A stretch of 64,000 bases of DNA from Cohnella terricola (GTDB taxonomy: Bacteria > Bacillota > Bacilli > Paenibacillales > Paenibacillaceae): positions 1-64,000 of the forward strand of contig NZ_VNJJ01000010.1 in NCBI RefSeq assembly GCF_007786475.1, in the 5' to 3' direction. Below, one piece after another: positions 1-7,752 of the stretch (the stretch's first letter is position 1; each line of letters opens with the position of its first letter). The notes beneath the pieces were generated by a model. It saw only the letters and a program-made list of their open reading frames with translations. It did no database searches and was not told the DNA's origin. Made by a program: the position numbers and the translations under genes.

Positions 1-53
1 ATCTCTTGAAGAATAGCTAATTTTTCTAAAGCATTCAGTTTGTTTTTAGACAT
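1..53 (-). CDS. N-terminus of a possible HTH/transposase OrfA protein (partial)
   Basis: The reverse strand opens with an ATG at 53 and reads MSKNKLNALEKLAILQEI before leaving the window. A GGGGAG motif lies about 8 nt upstream, inside the 3' arm of the neighbouring hairpin. The 'ALEKLAILQEI' opening is reminiscent of helix-turn-helix OrfA proteins of insertion sequences, but 17 residues are too few to assign a family. It could equally be an unrelated small DNA-binding protein. Confidence 0.35.
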   Translation of the reverse strand, partial: MSKNKLNALEKLAILQE

Positions 54-118
54 GAAAAATGCTCCCCACAGTAAACAGGTTTTTTATTATTTCACCTGTC
101 TACCGTATGGGGAGCATA
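54..118 (-). terminator. Terminator of the aminotransferase gene
   Basis: ATGCTCCCCA (59-68) pairs with TGGGGAGCAT (109-118), with a further ACAGGT/ACCTGT inner stem. On the reverse strand the stem is followed by a run of T. It lies directly downstream of the aminotransferase stop at 146. Confidence 0.6.
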
Positions 119-145
119 TCAGAGATCCCCTGCGCCGCCATTTTT

Positions 146-1447
146 TTATGCGTTCCCGGTTTTTACGTCCAGAACCGCTTTGTGAATGCGATCGAACAAA
201 TCTTCCAGATCGTTCTCTTCGATGCAGGAGAACGCCACGCGCAGATCCGTCGTTCCGAGCGCGATCGTTCCGACGCCGTAAGCGTTCAGCAAACGCTGGC
301 GAACGGTCTCGGCGTCCACGTTCAGCTTGAGGCACATGAAGTAACCGGAATTGAAAGGATAATAGCTCCATTCGTCGCCGTATTTGCCGCTGTCGAGCAA
401 TTGCTTCACTTTGTTGGCGCGGCCTTTCATGATATTGAACTTCTCTTCTTTCTGCGCTTGGAATTGGTCGGATTTCAGAGCGCGAAGAATAAACGTCTGG
501 GAAGGGTGCGGTCCGCTCGAGATCGTCGAACGGATATTGCCGATAGTCTTCTGCTCCAGTGCGGATAGGCTGGCTTCGGATAATCCGCCGTACGTGATGA
601 AGCCTACCCGGAAGCCCCATACGTATTCTTCTTTCGTCGCGCCGTCGACTTTAATGGCCAGCACGCGTTCGTGCAGTCCGCACAGTTGGCCGAACAGCGA
701 TTCCTGCAAAGAATCTTCGAAGAATAAGCCGAAATACGCATCGTCGGTCACGGCGACGACATTGATGCCGGCTTCCGCCGCGTCGCGGATGGCGGCTACG
801 ATCTCGCGGCCTTCATCGATGCCCGGCGTATACCCTGTCGGGTTAATCGGGAAGTTCAGCAGAACGATCGCTTTGCCCCGGTCCTTCTGGGCGAGCAGGG
901 CATCGCGCAAACCCGCCGAGTTGAAGCGATTATCCGCATCGTAGAGCGGGTAGTAGACCATATCTGCGCCTCGGCGAACATTAAACGTGAGTTCGTAGTT
1001 CTCCCAGTTTTTGTCCGGTACGACGACGGCGTCGCCCACGTCCGCGAACAGGTCCCCGACGATGCTGAGGCCGTGCGTCAACGCGTTCGTCACGACCGGC
1101 AGGCTGATGTTCTTGCCGGCAATGGACGGATTCTCGGCGAGCATCTTATCGCGCCATACGGTACGGAGTTCCGGTTTCCCTCCGGGAGGAGCATATTCGT
1201 AAATGTCCTTCGGATCGTATGCGGACAACGTCTCTTGAATGACATTCAAGTGCATCGGTTTGCCGTTCTCGGTCGCGATGCCGATGGTCGCGTTGTATAC
1301 GCCGGCTTTTGTCTTCGCTTCGGCGGATTGGCTTAAGATGCCAAGCTTAGGCAAGTAGATTGCCTTGCCTAGTCCGGAGAGCATCTCGGCGGCGCGCGGA
1401 TTGTCGCGGTTTAACGTGTCGTTTAATTGCTGGGCAAGAGGATTCAT
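146..1447 (-). CDS. Class I/II fold PLP-dependent aminotransferase
   Basis: A 433-aa fold-type I PLP enzyme that should transfer an amino group between an amino acid and a 2-oxo acid in the cytoplasm. The family pattern is visible in order: the 'LPVVTNALTHGL' cofactor loop, 'NFPINPTGYTPG' (the conserved NPTG asparagine), 'VTDDAYFGLFF' (PLP aspartate and tyrosine), and 'KVDGATKEEYVWGFRVGF', which carries the Schiff-base lysine and the Arg-x-Gly motif. The start is placed at 1447 because GGAAGG abuts an upstream in-frame ATG at 1456 but sits 9 nt before this one. It lies about 100 bp downstream of the PPOX gene on the same strand. The amino-acid substrate cannot be read from the sequence. Confidence 0.85.
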   Translation of the reverse strand: MNPLAQQLNDTLNRDNPRAAEMLSGLGKAIYLPKLGILSQSAEAKTKAGVYNATIGIATENGKPMHLNVIQETLSAYDPKDIYEYAPPGGKPELRTVWRDKMLAENPSIAGKNISLPVVTNALTHGLSIVGDLFADVGDAVVVPDKNWENYELTFNVRRGADMVYYPLYDADNRFNSAGLRDALLAQKDRGKAIVLLNFPINPTGYTPGIDEGREIVAAIRDAAEAGINVVAVTDDAYFGLFFEDSLQESLFGQLCGLHERVLAIKVDGATKEEYVWGFRVGFITYGGLSEASLSALEQKTIGNIRSTISSGPHPSQTFILRALKSDQFQAQKEEKFNIMKGRANKVKQLLDSGKYGDEWSYYPFNSGYFMCLKLNVDAETVRQRLLNAYGVGTIALGTTDLRVAFSCIEENDLEDLFDRIHKAVLDVKTGNA

Positions 1448-1552
1448 AACTTCCATCCTTCCAATCGGTCATATTAGGTGATATTATACACCATTGACCG
1501 GAGAGCGTCATTGAAAACAAGCGCTTTCTTACCAAAAAAAGCATCGTTTTTT

Positions 1553-2179
1553 TCAAGTTTCGCTAATTTGTCTCTTTAAAGCGCTGTCGCGGATGCGCGA
1601 GATCGTATCGGGGTCTCCCGGAAGGTTCCGTTCGCTCAATCCTTTAACGACTTGTTCTCTTCTTTTCTCCGCTAAATTTTGCCCGAATTTGAACTTTCCG
1701 CTCATCTCCTCCGGGTCGAGACGAAGAACGGACACACCCCGCAGGGAAGCGACGTAACGCTCGTCCGCGGCGTCTATGGGCGCATGTCCGCCCTCGGGCT
1801 GCATCCGATTCATCAGCGCTCCTAGCGCAGAAGCTTTCTCCTCGGGGTCTTCGACTTGGGCGACTATGCCGCGGATACGCACGGAACGAAAGAACACGGT
1901 CGCCGGACATGCCATGTAAGGATCGGTGAAATGCGACGGTATAAAAGCGTGAGCTTGATAGACGACGAACTCCGCTCTCGGGTCGGCGGCTAATCCCGCC
2001 ATTTTCTCTCCTTGCTTGCTTCCGTGAAAATAGACCGCCTCGCCATGATAAACGTAATTGAGAGGCACGCATTTCGGCCAGCCGTCGGGGCCGATGAACG
2101 TAAGCACGCCATCGTTCTTTTCCTCCAGAAACGCTATGCATTGCTCGGGCTCGGCAACTTGGAACTCTTTTCTTCTCAT
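1553..2179 (-). CDS. Pyridoxamine 5'-phosphate oxidase-like (PPOX) flavoprotein
   Basis: A 208-aa protein with the split-barrel FMN-binding fold of the PPOX/general stress class. It shows 'GVLTFIGPDGWPKCVPLNYVY', 'VYFHGSKQGEKMAGL' and 'VFFRSVRIRGIVAQVED', the usual order of strands in these small flavin-binding proteins. The start at 2179 (MRRKEF) follows GGAG by about 9 nt; upstream in-frame codons lack a ribosome site. It is divergent from a MocR-type regulator, and MocR regulators commonly control genes of PLP or amino-group metabolism, so local control is likely. True PdxH activity is not shown; these proteins often act on other substrates with FMN or F420. Confidence 0.75.
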   Translation of the reverse strand: MRRKEFQVAEPEQCIAFLEEKNDGVLTFIGPDGWPKCVPLNYVYHGEAVYFHGSKQGEKMAGLAADPRAEFVVYQAHAFIPSHFTDPYMACPATVFFRSVRIRGIVAQVEDPEEKASALGALMNRMQPEGGHAPIDAADERYVASLRGVSVLRLDPEEMSGKFKFGQNLAEKRREQVVKGLSERNLPGDPDTISRIRDSALKRQISET

Positions 2180-2233
2180 CGGATTTCTCTCCTTTATGAT
2201 TCCATCGGGTTGATGAATAGTATATATTTCAAA

Positions 2234-2280
2234 TTGACAAGAGAAAAGATCCATTTTAAATTAAAATGACTAGTCCATTT
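2234..2280 (+). promoter_or_regulatory. Promoter of the MocR gene with a repeated TCCATTT operator candidate
   Basis: TTGACA (2234-2239), 17 nt, then TAAATT (2257-2262). The heptamer TCCATTT occurs at 2250 and again at 2274, about two helical turns apart. MocR proteins are known to bind direct repeats, so these may be autoregulatory sites. Confidence 0.5.
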
Positions 2281-2288
2281 CGAGGGGC

Positions 2289-3857
2289 GTGAACGAATTG
2301 AATTCCCCTTTTGCGTACACCGTAAAGCTCGCGGAATGCAGCAATAAGCATATGGCGATGTACTTGGCCATTCGAGAGGCGATAACCGAAGGAAAGCTGG
2401 CGCCGGGAGAGAAACTTCCATCTACGCGGCGGTTGGCCGAGCTATACGACCTCTCTCGGGGGAGCGTCAGTCTTGCTTACGAGATGCTGACGGCGGAAGG
2501 GTTCGTCCGGGCGGGCGTCGGACAGGGCACATTCGTCGCGGGGGGCGGATCCGAATTTCCGACAGACCGTTCCGGCAAGGAGACGTCAGGAACGGAGAAC
2601 AGGCATTCGGCCGCTCCTGCGATCACGAAGTGGGGGTGCCGTCTGTTGAGTCTCGAGCCGACGGCGGCTCGCCAGTCCGTCAATTCGTCCGACCTGACGG
2701 GCATGGGGAACATAGTGTCTTTTTCGCCGGAAGGGATCGGGGCGCGATTTCCTTGGGCGGAATGGAGGTCGGAGGTAACGCGGCAATGGAGAAGCTTAGG
2801 CACGTCCGCAAGAAGCGGCGACCTGCCGACGGCGGGCAGCTTGGAGCTTCGCAAGGCGATTGCCAACCGGCTGCGGCGCGAAAGAGGGATCTCTTGCCGG
2901 GAAGAGGATATCGTTATTACGGCGGGCTCGATGCAAGCCATCGCACTGCTGACCCAATTGCTGCTTGAAGAAGGAAAAACAGCGGTGATCGAGAACCCAT
3001 GTTATACGGGGATACAGAATGCGGCGAAAGCGACGGGAGCAAGCGTCATCGCGCAGCGATTGGATGCCAGCGGCATCGTTCCCGAGGATTGGGATGCGGA
3101 ATTGCTGTTCGTAACGCCGACCCGTCAGTTCCCTACGGGGGTCGTCTTGAGCTATGATAGGCGCCGGGCGCTGCTGGCTTGGGCTTCTCGGCGCAATGCC
3201 TGGATTATCGAGGACGATTACGACAGCGACTTCCGTTGGGGGGGCCGACCGATCGAACCGCTAAAATCGTTGGACAAGGAAGACAGGGTCGTATATATCG
3301 GCACGTTCTCCCGTTCGATGAGCTTGAATATGAGAATCGGTTTCGCAGTCGTTCCCAAACAATTAATGCAGCATTTCATCTTGGCCAAGCAGCTCTATGA
3401 TCCGTATCCGACGGGAATAGCGGAGCAGCAAGCGCTCGCCAGTTGGATGTCTGCGGGCGGGTATGATCGACATATGCGCAAAATGCGCAGATTATTGGGA
3501 AAGCTCGAAAACAAACTGAGGGCAAATCTTGAACGACGATTTACCGGATTATTCGCGACGGTTCCATCGGACGCCGGATTGCATGTGTATACGAAATGGC
3601 GGAGAAGTCCGGAGGAATACGAGATGTTGGCCGAGGAGTGCCGCAGAAGAGGCGTAACGTGGAAAGACGGAACGATCTACGAGGTACGGGATGCGGACAG
3701 AAGCCTGAATCCGCTCTCTGGGCCGTCCGCTATATTCGGCTTCGCCCATATGAACGAGAAACAAATCGAAGAAGGGATTGATCGGATCGCCCAAGCTGCG
3801 TTATCGTTAAAGATGATTCACTCCGACAAGGATCAAGGAGGAACCGTTCATGCTTGA
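2289..3857 (+). CDS. MocR-family (GntR/aminotransferase fusion) transcriptional regulator with an altered PLP site
   Basis: About 520 aa. Residues ~10-80 form a GntR winged helix ('AIREAITEGKLAPGEKLPSTRRLAE', then 'SRGSVSLAYEMLTAEGFV'). The rest is an aminotransferase-like sensory domain with 'VIENPCYTG', 'TPTRQFPTGVVLS' and 'IIEDDYDSDFR'. The loop that normally reads GTFSK and holds the PLP lysine reads GTFSRSMSLNMRIGF here, so the Schiff-base lysine is arginine. GTG 2289 is only 1-2 nt from GAGGGG; the TTG at 2298 has better spacing and may be the true start. Its 3' end overlaps the AraC gene by 8 nt. It probably controls the divergent PPOX gene. Confidence 0.85.
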   Translation: MNELNSPFAYTVKLAECSNKHMAMYLAIREAITEGKLAPGEKLPSTRRLAELYDLSRGSVSLAYEMLTAEGFVRAGVGQGTFVAGGGSEFPTDRSGKETSGTENRHSAAPAITKWGCRLLSLEPTAARQSVNSSDLTGMGNIVSFSPEGIGARFPWAEWRSEVTRQWRSLGTSARSGDLPTAGSLELRKAIANRLRRERGISCREEDIVITAGSMQAIALLTQLLLEEGKTAVIENPCYTGIQNAAKATGASVIAQRLDASGIVPEDWDAELLFVTPTRQFPTGVVLSYDRRRALLAWASRRNAWIIEDDYDSDFRWGGRPIEPLKSLDKEDRVVYIGTFSRSMSLNMRIGFAVVPKQLMQHFILAKQLYDPYPTGIAEQQALASWMSAGGYDRHMRKMRRLLGKLENKLRANLERRFTGLFATVPSDAGLHVYTKWRRSPEEYEMLAEECRRRGVTWKDGTIYEVRDADRSLNPLSGPSAIFGFAHMNEKQIEEGIDRIAQAALSLKMIHSDKDQGGTVHA

Positions 3858-4635
3858 GTTGTCGCCATCTTCTTTTAAGCTGCTTCCCTGGTTCGCGAAA
3901 ATATCGTGCGAACCGGGCTGGAAGTGGCAGTATCGCGAGAAACCGTTAGCCAATTACGATCTCTTCTACGTCTGGAGCGGCGAAGGAGAGCTGATCTTGA
4001 ACGGAAAGACGTACGCGTTGGGGAAGGGAAGCTGCTTCCTGTTTCGCAAAGATGACCATACGAGCGCGACCCACAATCCGCAGAAACCGCTCGTGCTCAC
4101 TTACATCCACTTCGACGTGACCGAGCCGACGGAGCAGGTTCCCGTTCCGTATCGGGTCATCGAGGACAGGTTTGATTTCGAGCATCTGCTGTCCAGGTAC
4201 GTTCGTTTGTTCCTGATCAAGACATATGCCGCGGAGATCGAAGCGCAATTGATTCTGAAGCAATTGATGATCCAATTGCTGCGCCTTGACCAGGACGAGC
4301 CCGTCGAGCGCAAAGCCAGCAATCAATTGACGGAAAGCATCCGGGAAGTGGCGAACTATATCCAGCAGCACCCCGGGATCGTTCATCGCGTGGAGGATCT
4401 GGGCAAACGGGCGGGATTGTCTTCCCGATATTTCTCGATAAAATTCAAAGAAATCATCGGCGTGTCCGTGCAAACTTACATGATTCGGGCAAGGATCGAA
4501 CGGGCTCAGCATCTTCTGCTCCACGAGGGAATGAACGTCACGGAAGTGGCCGATGCGCTGGGCTATCGGGATATCTTTTTCTTCAGCAGGCAGTTCAAGC
4601 AATACACGGGCAAGAGTCCTTCCGAAATTCGCTGA
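3850..4635 (+). CDS. AraC-family transcriptional regulator
   Basis: A 261-aa regulator. The N-terminal half is cupin-like ('LFYVWSGEGELILNGKTYALGKGSCFLFRKDDHT'). The C-terminal ~100 residues carry two helix-turn-helix units, the second being the AraC signature ('VTEVADALGYRDIFFFSRQFKQYTGKSPSEIR'). AAGGAGG lies upstream of the ATG, and the gene overlaps the end of the MocR gene, indicating translational coupling. AraC proteins with an N-terminal cupin usually respond to sugars or other small ligands; none can be named here. Confidence 0.9.
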   Translation: MLELSPSSFKLLPWFAKISCEPGWKWQYREKPLANYDLFYVWSGEGELILNGKTYALGKGSCFLFRKDDHTSATHNPQKPLVLTYIHFDVTEPTEQVPVPYRVIEDRFDFEHLLSRYVRLFLIKTYAAEIEAQLILKQLMIQLLRLDQDEPVERKASNQLTESIREVANYIQQHPGIVHRVEDLGKRAGLSSRYFSIKFKEIIGVSVQTYMIRARIERAQHLLLHEGMNVTEVADALGYRDIFFFSRQFKQYTGKSPSEIR

Positions 4636-4648
4636 TCCGACAAAAATA

Positions 4649-4690
4649 AAGCTCGTCCCTTATGCGCCGTTCGCGCCGGGGACGAGCTTC
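4649..4690. terminator. Bidirectional terminator between the AraC gene and psd
   Basis: AAGCTCGTCCC (4649-4659) pairs with GGGACGAGCTT (4679-4689), flanked by A-rich and T-rich tracts, between two convergent genes. Confidence 0.8.
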
Positions 4691-4691
4691 T

Positions 4692-5516
4692 TTATTGCCG
4701 TGCCGTTAACGTGCCGAGTTTTTCGCCCATCCGGACTTTATCTCCCGTCTTCAGATCGGAACGCGGGTCAAGCGTGCCGTCTTCCGTCAGAAGCACGATC
4801 GTGGAACCGAATTCGAAATAAGCGAGCTCGTCTCCGCGCTCCAAGCGGCTAGGCATAGGATCGACGTACTTGATGCTGCTGACGTTCAAGGCGCCTACCT
4901 TGACGACGGCAACTTCGCCGATCTCGTTGCGGATATAAGTCACGAGGCGTTCGTTGCGGGATAGGACGCGCCGCATCGAAGTCAGGCCGAATTCGTTAAC
5001 CGGATAAACCTTGCCCGGAATATGCTCGCTTTCGACGATATCGCCTGCGCACGGGGAGTGGATACGGTGATAGTCGGTAGGGCTCAAATAGAGCACCCAG
5101 AAGTACCCCCGACGATATTGCGATAACCGCGGGGATTGGTTTAGAAGCTCTTCGATCGTGTAGTCTTGTCCCTTGACCTGGAGCATCATCCCGTCTTGGA
5201 TAACGCCGCAACCGGTAATGAGCGCGTCGACCGGGCTGACCAACGCTCCGGCGGTCGCGTCGATCGGGCGTCTTCCCGGTTTCAGCCGGCGGGTAAAGAA
5301 GTCGTTCAACGAACGATATTGATCCAAACTTTTTTCCGCTTCTTCGACCGGAATTTTGTACATGGCGGCAAAGCGGGGAATCCACCGCTTACTCAAAGGG
5401 GATTTAGCGAAACGCCCCGTCAAGCGGGACACGAATTTGCGCGAAGATAGCTCCGTCATCATGCGCAGCAGCCAACGAGTCATGCGGCCGAGCACTCCTT
5501 TAACTAAAAATTTCAT
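4692..5516 (-). CDS. psd: Phosphatidylserine decarboxylase proenzyme
   Basis: A 274-aa proenzyme that converts phosphatidylserine to phosphatidylethanolamine at the membrane. The family landmarks are present: 'DYRSLNDFFTRRLKPGRRP', the charge-relay aspartate in 'ALVSPVDALI', the histidines of 'YLSPTDYHRIHSP', and the self-cleavage motif 'YFEFGST', whose serine becomes the pyruvoyl cofactor. Length matches the Bacillus enzyme. The start is uncertain: ATG 5516 has only a weak CGGGA upstream, and in-frame GTG/TTG codons up to 5546 are possible. No pssA gene is adjacent. Confidence 0.92.
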   Translation of the reverse strand: MKFLVKGVLGRMTRWLLRMMTELSSRKFVSRLTGRFAKSPLSKRWIPRFAAMYKIPVEEAEKSLDQYRSLNDFFTRRLKPGRRPIDATAGALVSPVDALITGCGVIQDGMMLQVKGQDYTIEELLNQSPRLSQYRRGYFWVLYLSPTDYHRIHSPCAGDIVESEHIPGKVYPVNEFGLTSMRRVLSRNERLVTYIRNEIGEVAVVKVGALNVSSIKYVDPMPSRLERGDELAYFEFGSTIVLLTEDGTLDPRSDLKTGDKVRMGEKLGTLTARQ

Positions 5517-5601
5517 TCCCGTGAATTGTGCCACATCGCCGGACAAAGTGCAATAGCTGCGTTTTTCGGAGAAGCCCGCCGTGCCGCGGAATCCGCAAAC
5601 G

Positions 5602-6990
5602 CTAGTCCGTGAACGTCTGATACAGCAAATAAATGTTTAATCCAATAATGACGACCGCGATGAACCAAGCTAGAATATTCAGCCACTTCGGATTAACGAA
5701 CGACCCCATCTTGGCTTTGTTTCCCGTGAGTTGCACAAGCGGAACGACGGCGAACGAAAGTTGGAACGAAAGAATGACCTGGCTCAAAATGAGCAAATCC
5801 ATCGTTCCTTTCTCCCCGTAGACAGCGGTGACGATGACGGCGGGAATAATGGCGATCATCCGCGTGATCAGCCTGCGAAGCCACGGTTTCATCCGAATGC
5901 TAAGAAACCCTTCCATTACGATCTGCCCCGCCAGCGTGCCCGTTAGCGTCGAGTTCTGGCCCGATGCCAGGAGAGCGACGCCGAAAAGAACGGCCGCCAG
6001 CGAGGAACCGAGCATTGGGGCGAGCAGATGATACGCTTGGTCGATCTCCGCGACGTCCGTGCGACCTGCGGTATGGAATACCGCCGCGGCGATGATGAGG
6101 ATGGCCGCGTTAATGAACAGGGCGAAGAACAAGGCGATCGTCGAATCCCAAGTGGCGAAACGGATCGCTTGCCGCTTGCCGAGCTCGGTTTGCTCGAATT
6201 GGCGGGTCTGCACGATCGAGGAATGAAGGTACAGATTATGGGGCATGACCGTTGCGCCGATAATACCGATAGCGATATAAAGCATTTCCGGATTTTTGAC
6301 GATTTCCGTCGAAGGGACGAACCCTTTCATCACGTCCCCGAAGTTCGGAGACGACCAGAAAATTTCCAGGGCGAAACATAATCCGATCGTCGCGATCAAA
6401 GCGATAACCATGGCTTCCATATAACGGAATCCTTTATTTTGCAGGAACAAAATGATGAGTACGTCTAGCGCCGTCAATATGACGCCGTACAAGAGCGGGA
6501 TACCGAACAACAGATTCAAGGCGATCGCCGCGCCGATGACTTCGGCCAGATCGCAGGCCGCGATGGCAAGTTCGCATAGAATCCATAGAGAGAAATTGAC
6601 CGGCTTGCTGTAGCTATCCCGGCAGGCTTGAGCCAAGTCCCTCCCTGTTACGATGCCCAATTTGCCGGACAAAGCTTGCAGGACGACGGCCATTAGATTG
6701 GAGATGAGAATGACCGACAGCAGCGTATACCCGAATTGCGATCCGCCGGCCAGATCCGTCGCCCAGTTGCCCGGATCCATATAACCGACGGCTACCATGT
6801 AACCGGGGCCGACGAAGGCGAGAAACTTGCGAATTACTGAACCTTTCTTGGGAATGCGTACGGAACGGTATGATTCCGGCAGCGAAGCCATATCCCTGTT
6901 CCTGCGCCAACCGCCGCTGCCGCGGGTTTCTTCCGGTTCTGCTTCTGTTGCCTGAATTGGTCTTTCTGCAACTGCCAGATCGTCTCGCAT
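5602..6990 (-). CDS. mntH: Nramp-family Mn2+/H+ symporter
   Basis: A 462-aa, 11-helix metal transporter. The two metal-binding unwound helices are recognisable: '[15 protein letters not shown]' (DPGN, helix 1) and '[14 protein letters not shown]' (MPH, helix 6), followed by the family's '[21 protein letters not shown]'. The ATG at 6990 follows AGAGGTG by about 6 nt. An MntR-like operator lies over the promoter about 70 nt upstream, so it is probably repressed when manganese is plentiful. The 40-residue hydrophilic N-terminus is longer than in many homologues. Confidence 0.93.
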   Translation of the reverse strand: MRDDLAVAERPIQATEAEPEETRGSGGWRRNRDMASLPESYRSVRIPKKGSVIRKFLAFVGPGYMVAVGYMDPGNWATDLAGGSQFGYTLLSVILISNLMAVVLQALSGKLGIVTGRDLAQACRDSYSKPVNFSLWILCELAIAACDLAEVIGAAIALNLLFGIPLLYGVILTALDVLIILFLQNKGFRYMEAMVIALIATIGLCFALEIFWSSPNFGDVMKGFVPSTEIVKNPEMLYIAIGIIGATVMPHNLYLHSSIVQTRQFEQTELGKRQAIRFATWDSTIALFFALFINAAILIIAAAVFHTAGRTDVAEIDQAYHLLAPMLGSSLAAVLFGVALLASGQNSTLTGTLAGQIVMEGFLSIRMKPWLRRLITRMIAIIPAVIVTAVYGEKGTMDLLILSQVILSFQLSFAVVPLVQLTGNKAKMGSFVNPKWLNILAWFIAVVIIGLNIYLLYQTFTD

Positions 6991-7053
6991 GAAGATGCAC
7001 CTCTTTATACCTTACAACTTGTATGAAGCAACAAGTGTGGCGTCTATAAAATT

Positions 7054-7077
7054 AATTTTCCCTTGTGCAAAACTTGA
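7054..7077 (-). promoter_or_regulatory. mntH promoter with MntR-type operator
   Basis: On the reverse strand the site reads AGTTTTGCACAAGGGAAAAT, matching the known MntR pattern (TTTGC...AGGGAAA). It contains TTGCAC, followed 16 nt later by TATAGA, so operator and promoter overlap. The operator match comes from recalled consensus. Confidence 0.6.
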
Positions 7078-7149
7078 GATTGATATAAATATATGCCGGA
7101 TTCGCGAAAAAGTAAACGGAAAAAATTACGATTCGAAGATACCGAAACA

Positions 7150-7192
7150 TAAAAAAAGGAGCTTACCGAAGCCCAAAGGCTTCTGAAGCTCC
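7150..7192 (-). terminator. Terminator of the ArsR-family gene
   Basis: GGAGCTT/AAGCTCC (7158-7164 with 7186-7192) encloses GAAGCC/GGCTTC. On the reverse strand the stem is followed by seven T. Confidence 0.8.
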
Positions 7193-7219
7193 ATTTCTGT
7201 TTTGCACGGTAAACGAATT

Positions 7220-7585
7220 TCAGCCATGCTCTAAGTGCTGCAGCGTCTGCAGAAATATTTGTTCGATATGGGAATCGTCAAGCGAATAGAAAACGGTTTT
7301 GCCGCTTTTTCTCCGTTTGACCATCCGCATGTTGCGCAAATAGCGAAGCTGATGAGATACGGCGGATTGTCCCATCTCGAGAAGCTGGGACAACTCGTGA
7401 ACGCACAGCTCGCGATGGAGCAATGCGCCGATCAGCTTGATTCTCGTCGGATCGCCCAAAGCTTTGAACAGCTCGGCCAACCGCGAAGCGGAACCGTCGG
7501 TGATCATACGTTCCTTGACTTCCGCTAATTGGATTTCGGAATGGGCGCAACAATCGAGCGGCCGTTCAAGCGTTATTTTATCCAT
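7220..7585 (-). CDS. ArsR/SmtB-family metal-sensing repressor (CzrA-like)
   Basis: A 121-aa winged-helix repressor ('LFKALGDPTRIKLIGALL', then 'GQSAVSHQLRYLRNMRMV'). The C-terminal helix shows D-x-H-x10-H-x2-H ('DDSHIEQIFLQTLQHLEH'), the alpha-5 zinc-site spacing of CzrA. It also has the alpha-3 motif 'ELCVHEL' and an N-terminal 'DCCAH', which recall the CadC/ArsR thiolate site, so two kinds of metal site may coexist. No efflux pump is adjacent; the target may be distant or limited to its own promoter. Metal identity is inferred from the motif only. Confidence 0.85.
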   Translation of the reverse strand: MDKITLERPLDCCAHSEIQLAEVKERMITDGSASRLAELFKALGDPTRIKLIGALLHRELCVHELSQLLEMGQSAVSHQLRYLRNMRMVKRRKSGKTVFYSLDDSHIEQIFLQTLQHLEHG

Positions 7586-7710
7586 GTTATGGCACCTTCT
7601 TCACGCGATAAGTTCGTTCTTTCATTATAACGCAACAATCTATTCGCGGAAATAAGCCGTCCGGAGAAAGGTACAGTTGCCCATCCTCGTGGCGTGCCTA
7701 TGGGTGAATG

Positions 7711-7719
7711 CATATGATA
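7711..7719 (+). promoter_or_regulatory. Sigma-E/K type -10 element before the giant repeat gene
   Basis: CATATGATA matches CATANNNTA exactly and equals the -10 of gerE in this window. It ends 33 nt before the chosen ATG. No clear -35 (AC) is seen 16-17 nt upstream, as is common when GerE or SpoIIID assists. Confidence 0.4.
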
Positions 7720-7752
7720 CTGCAGATTCCCATGAACAGGAAGGAGAGGGAC

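Noticed and set aside
6989-7186. 65-aa forward ORF in the mntH promoter region
   Set aside because: Overlaps the MntR operator and the mntH start; no ribosome site.
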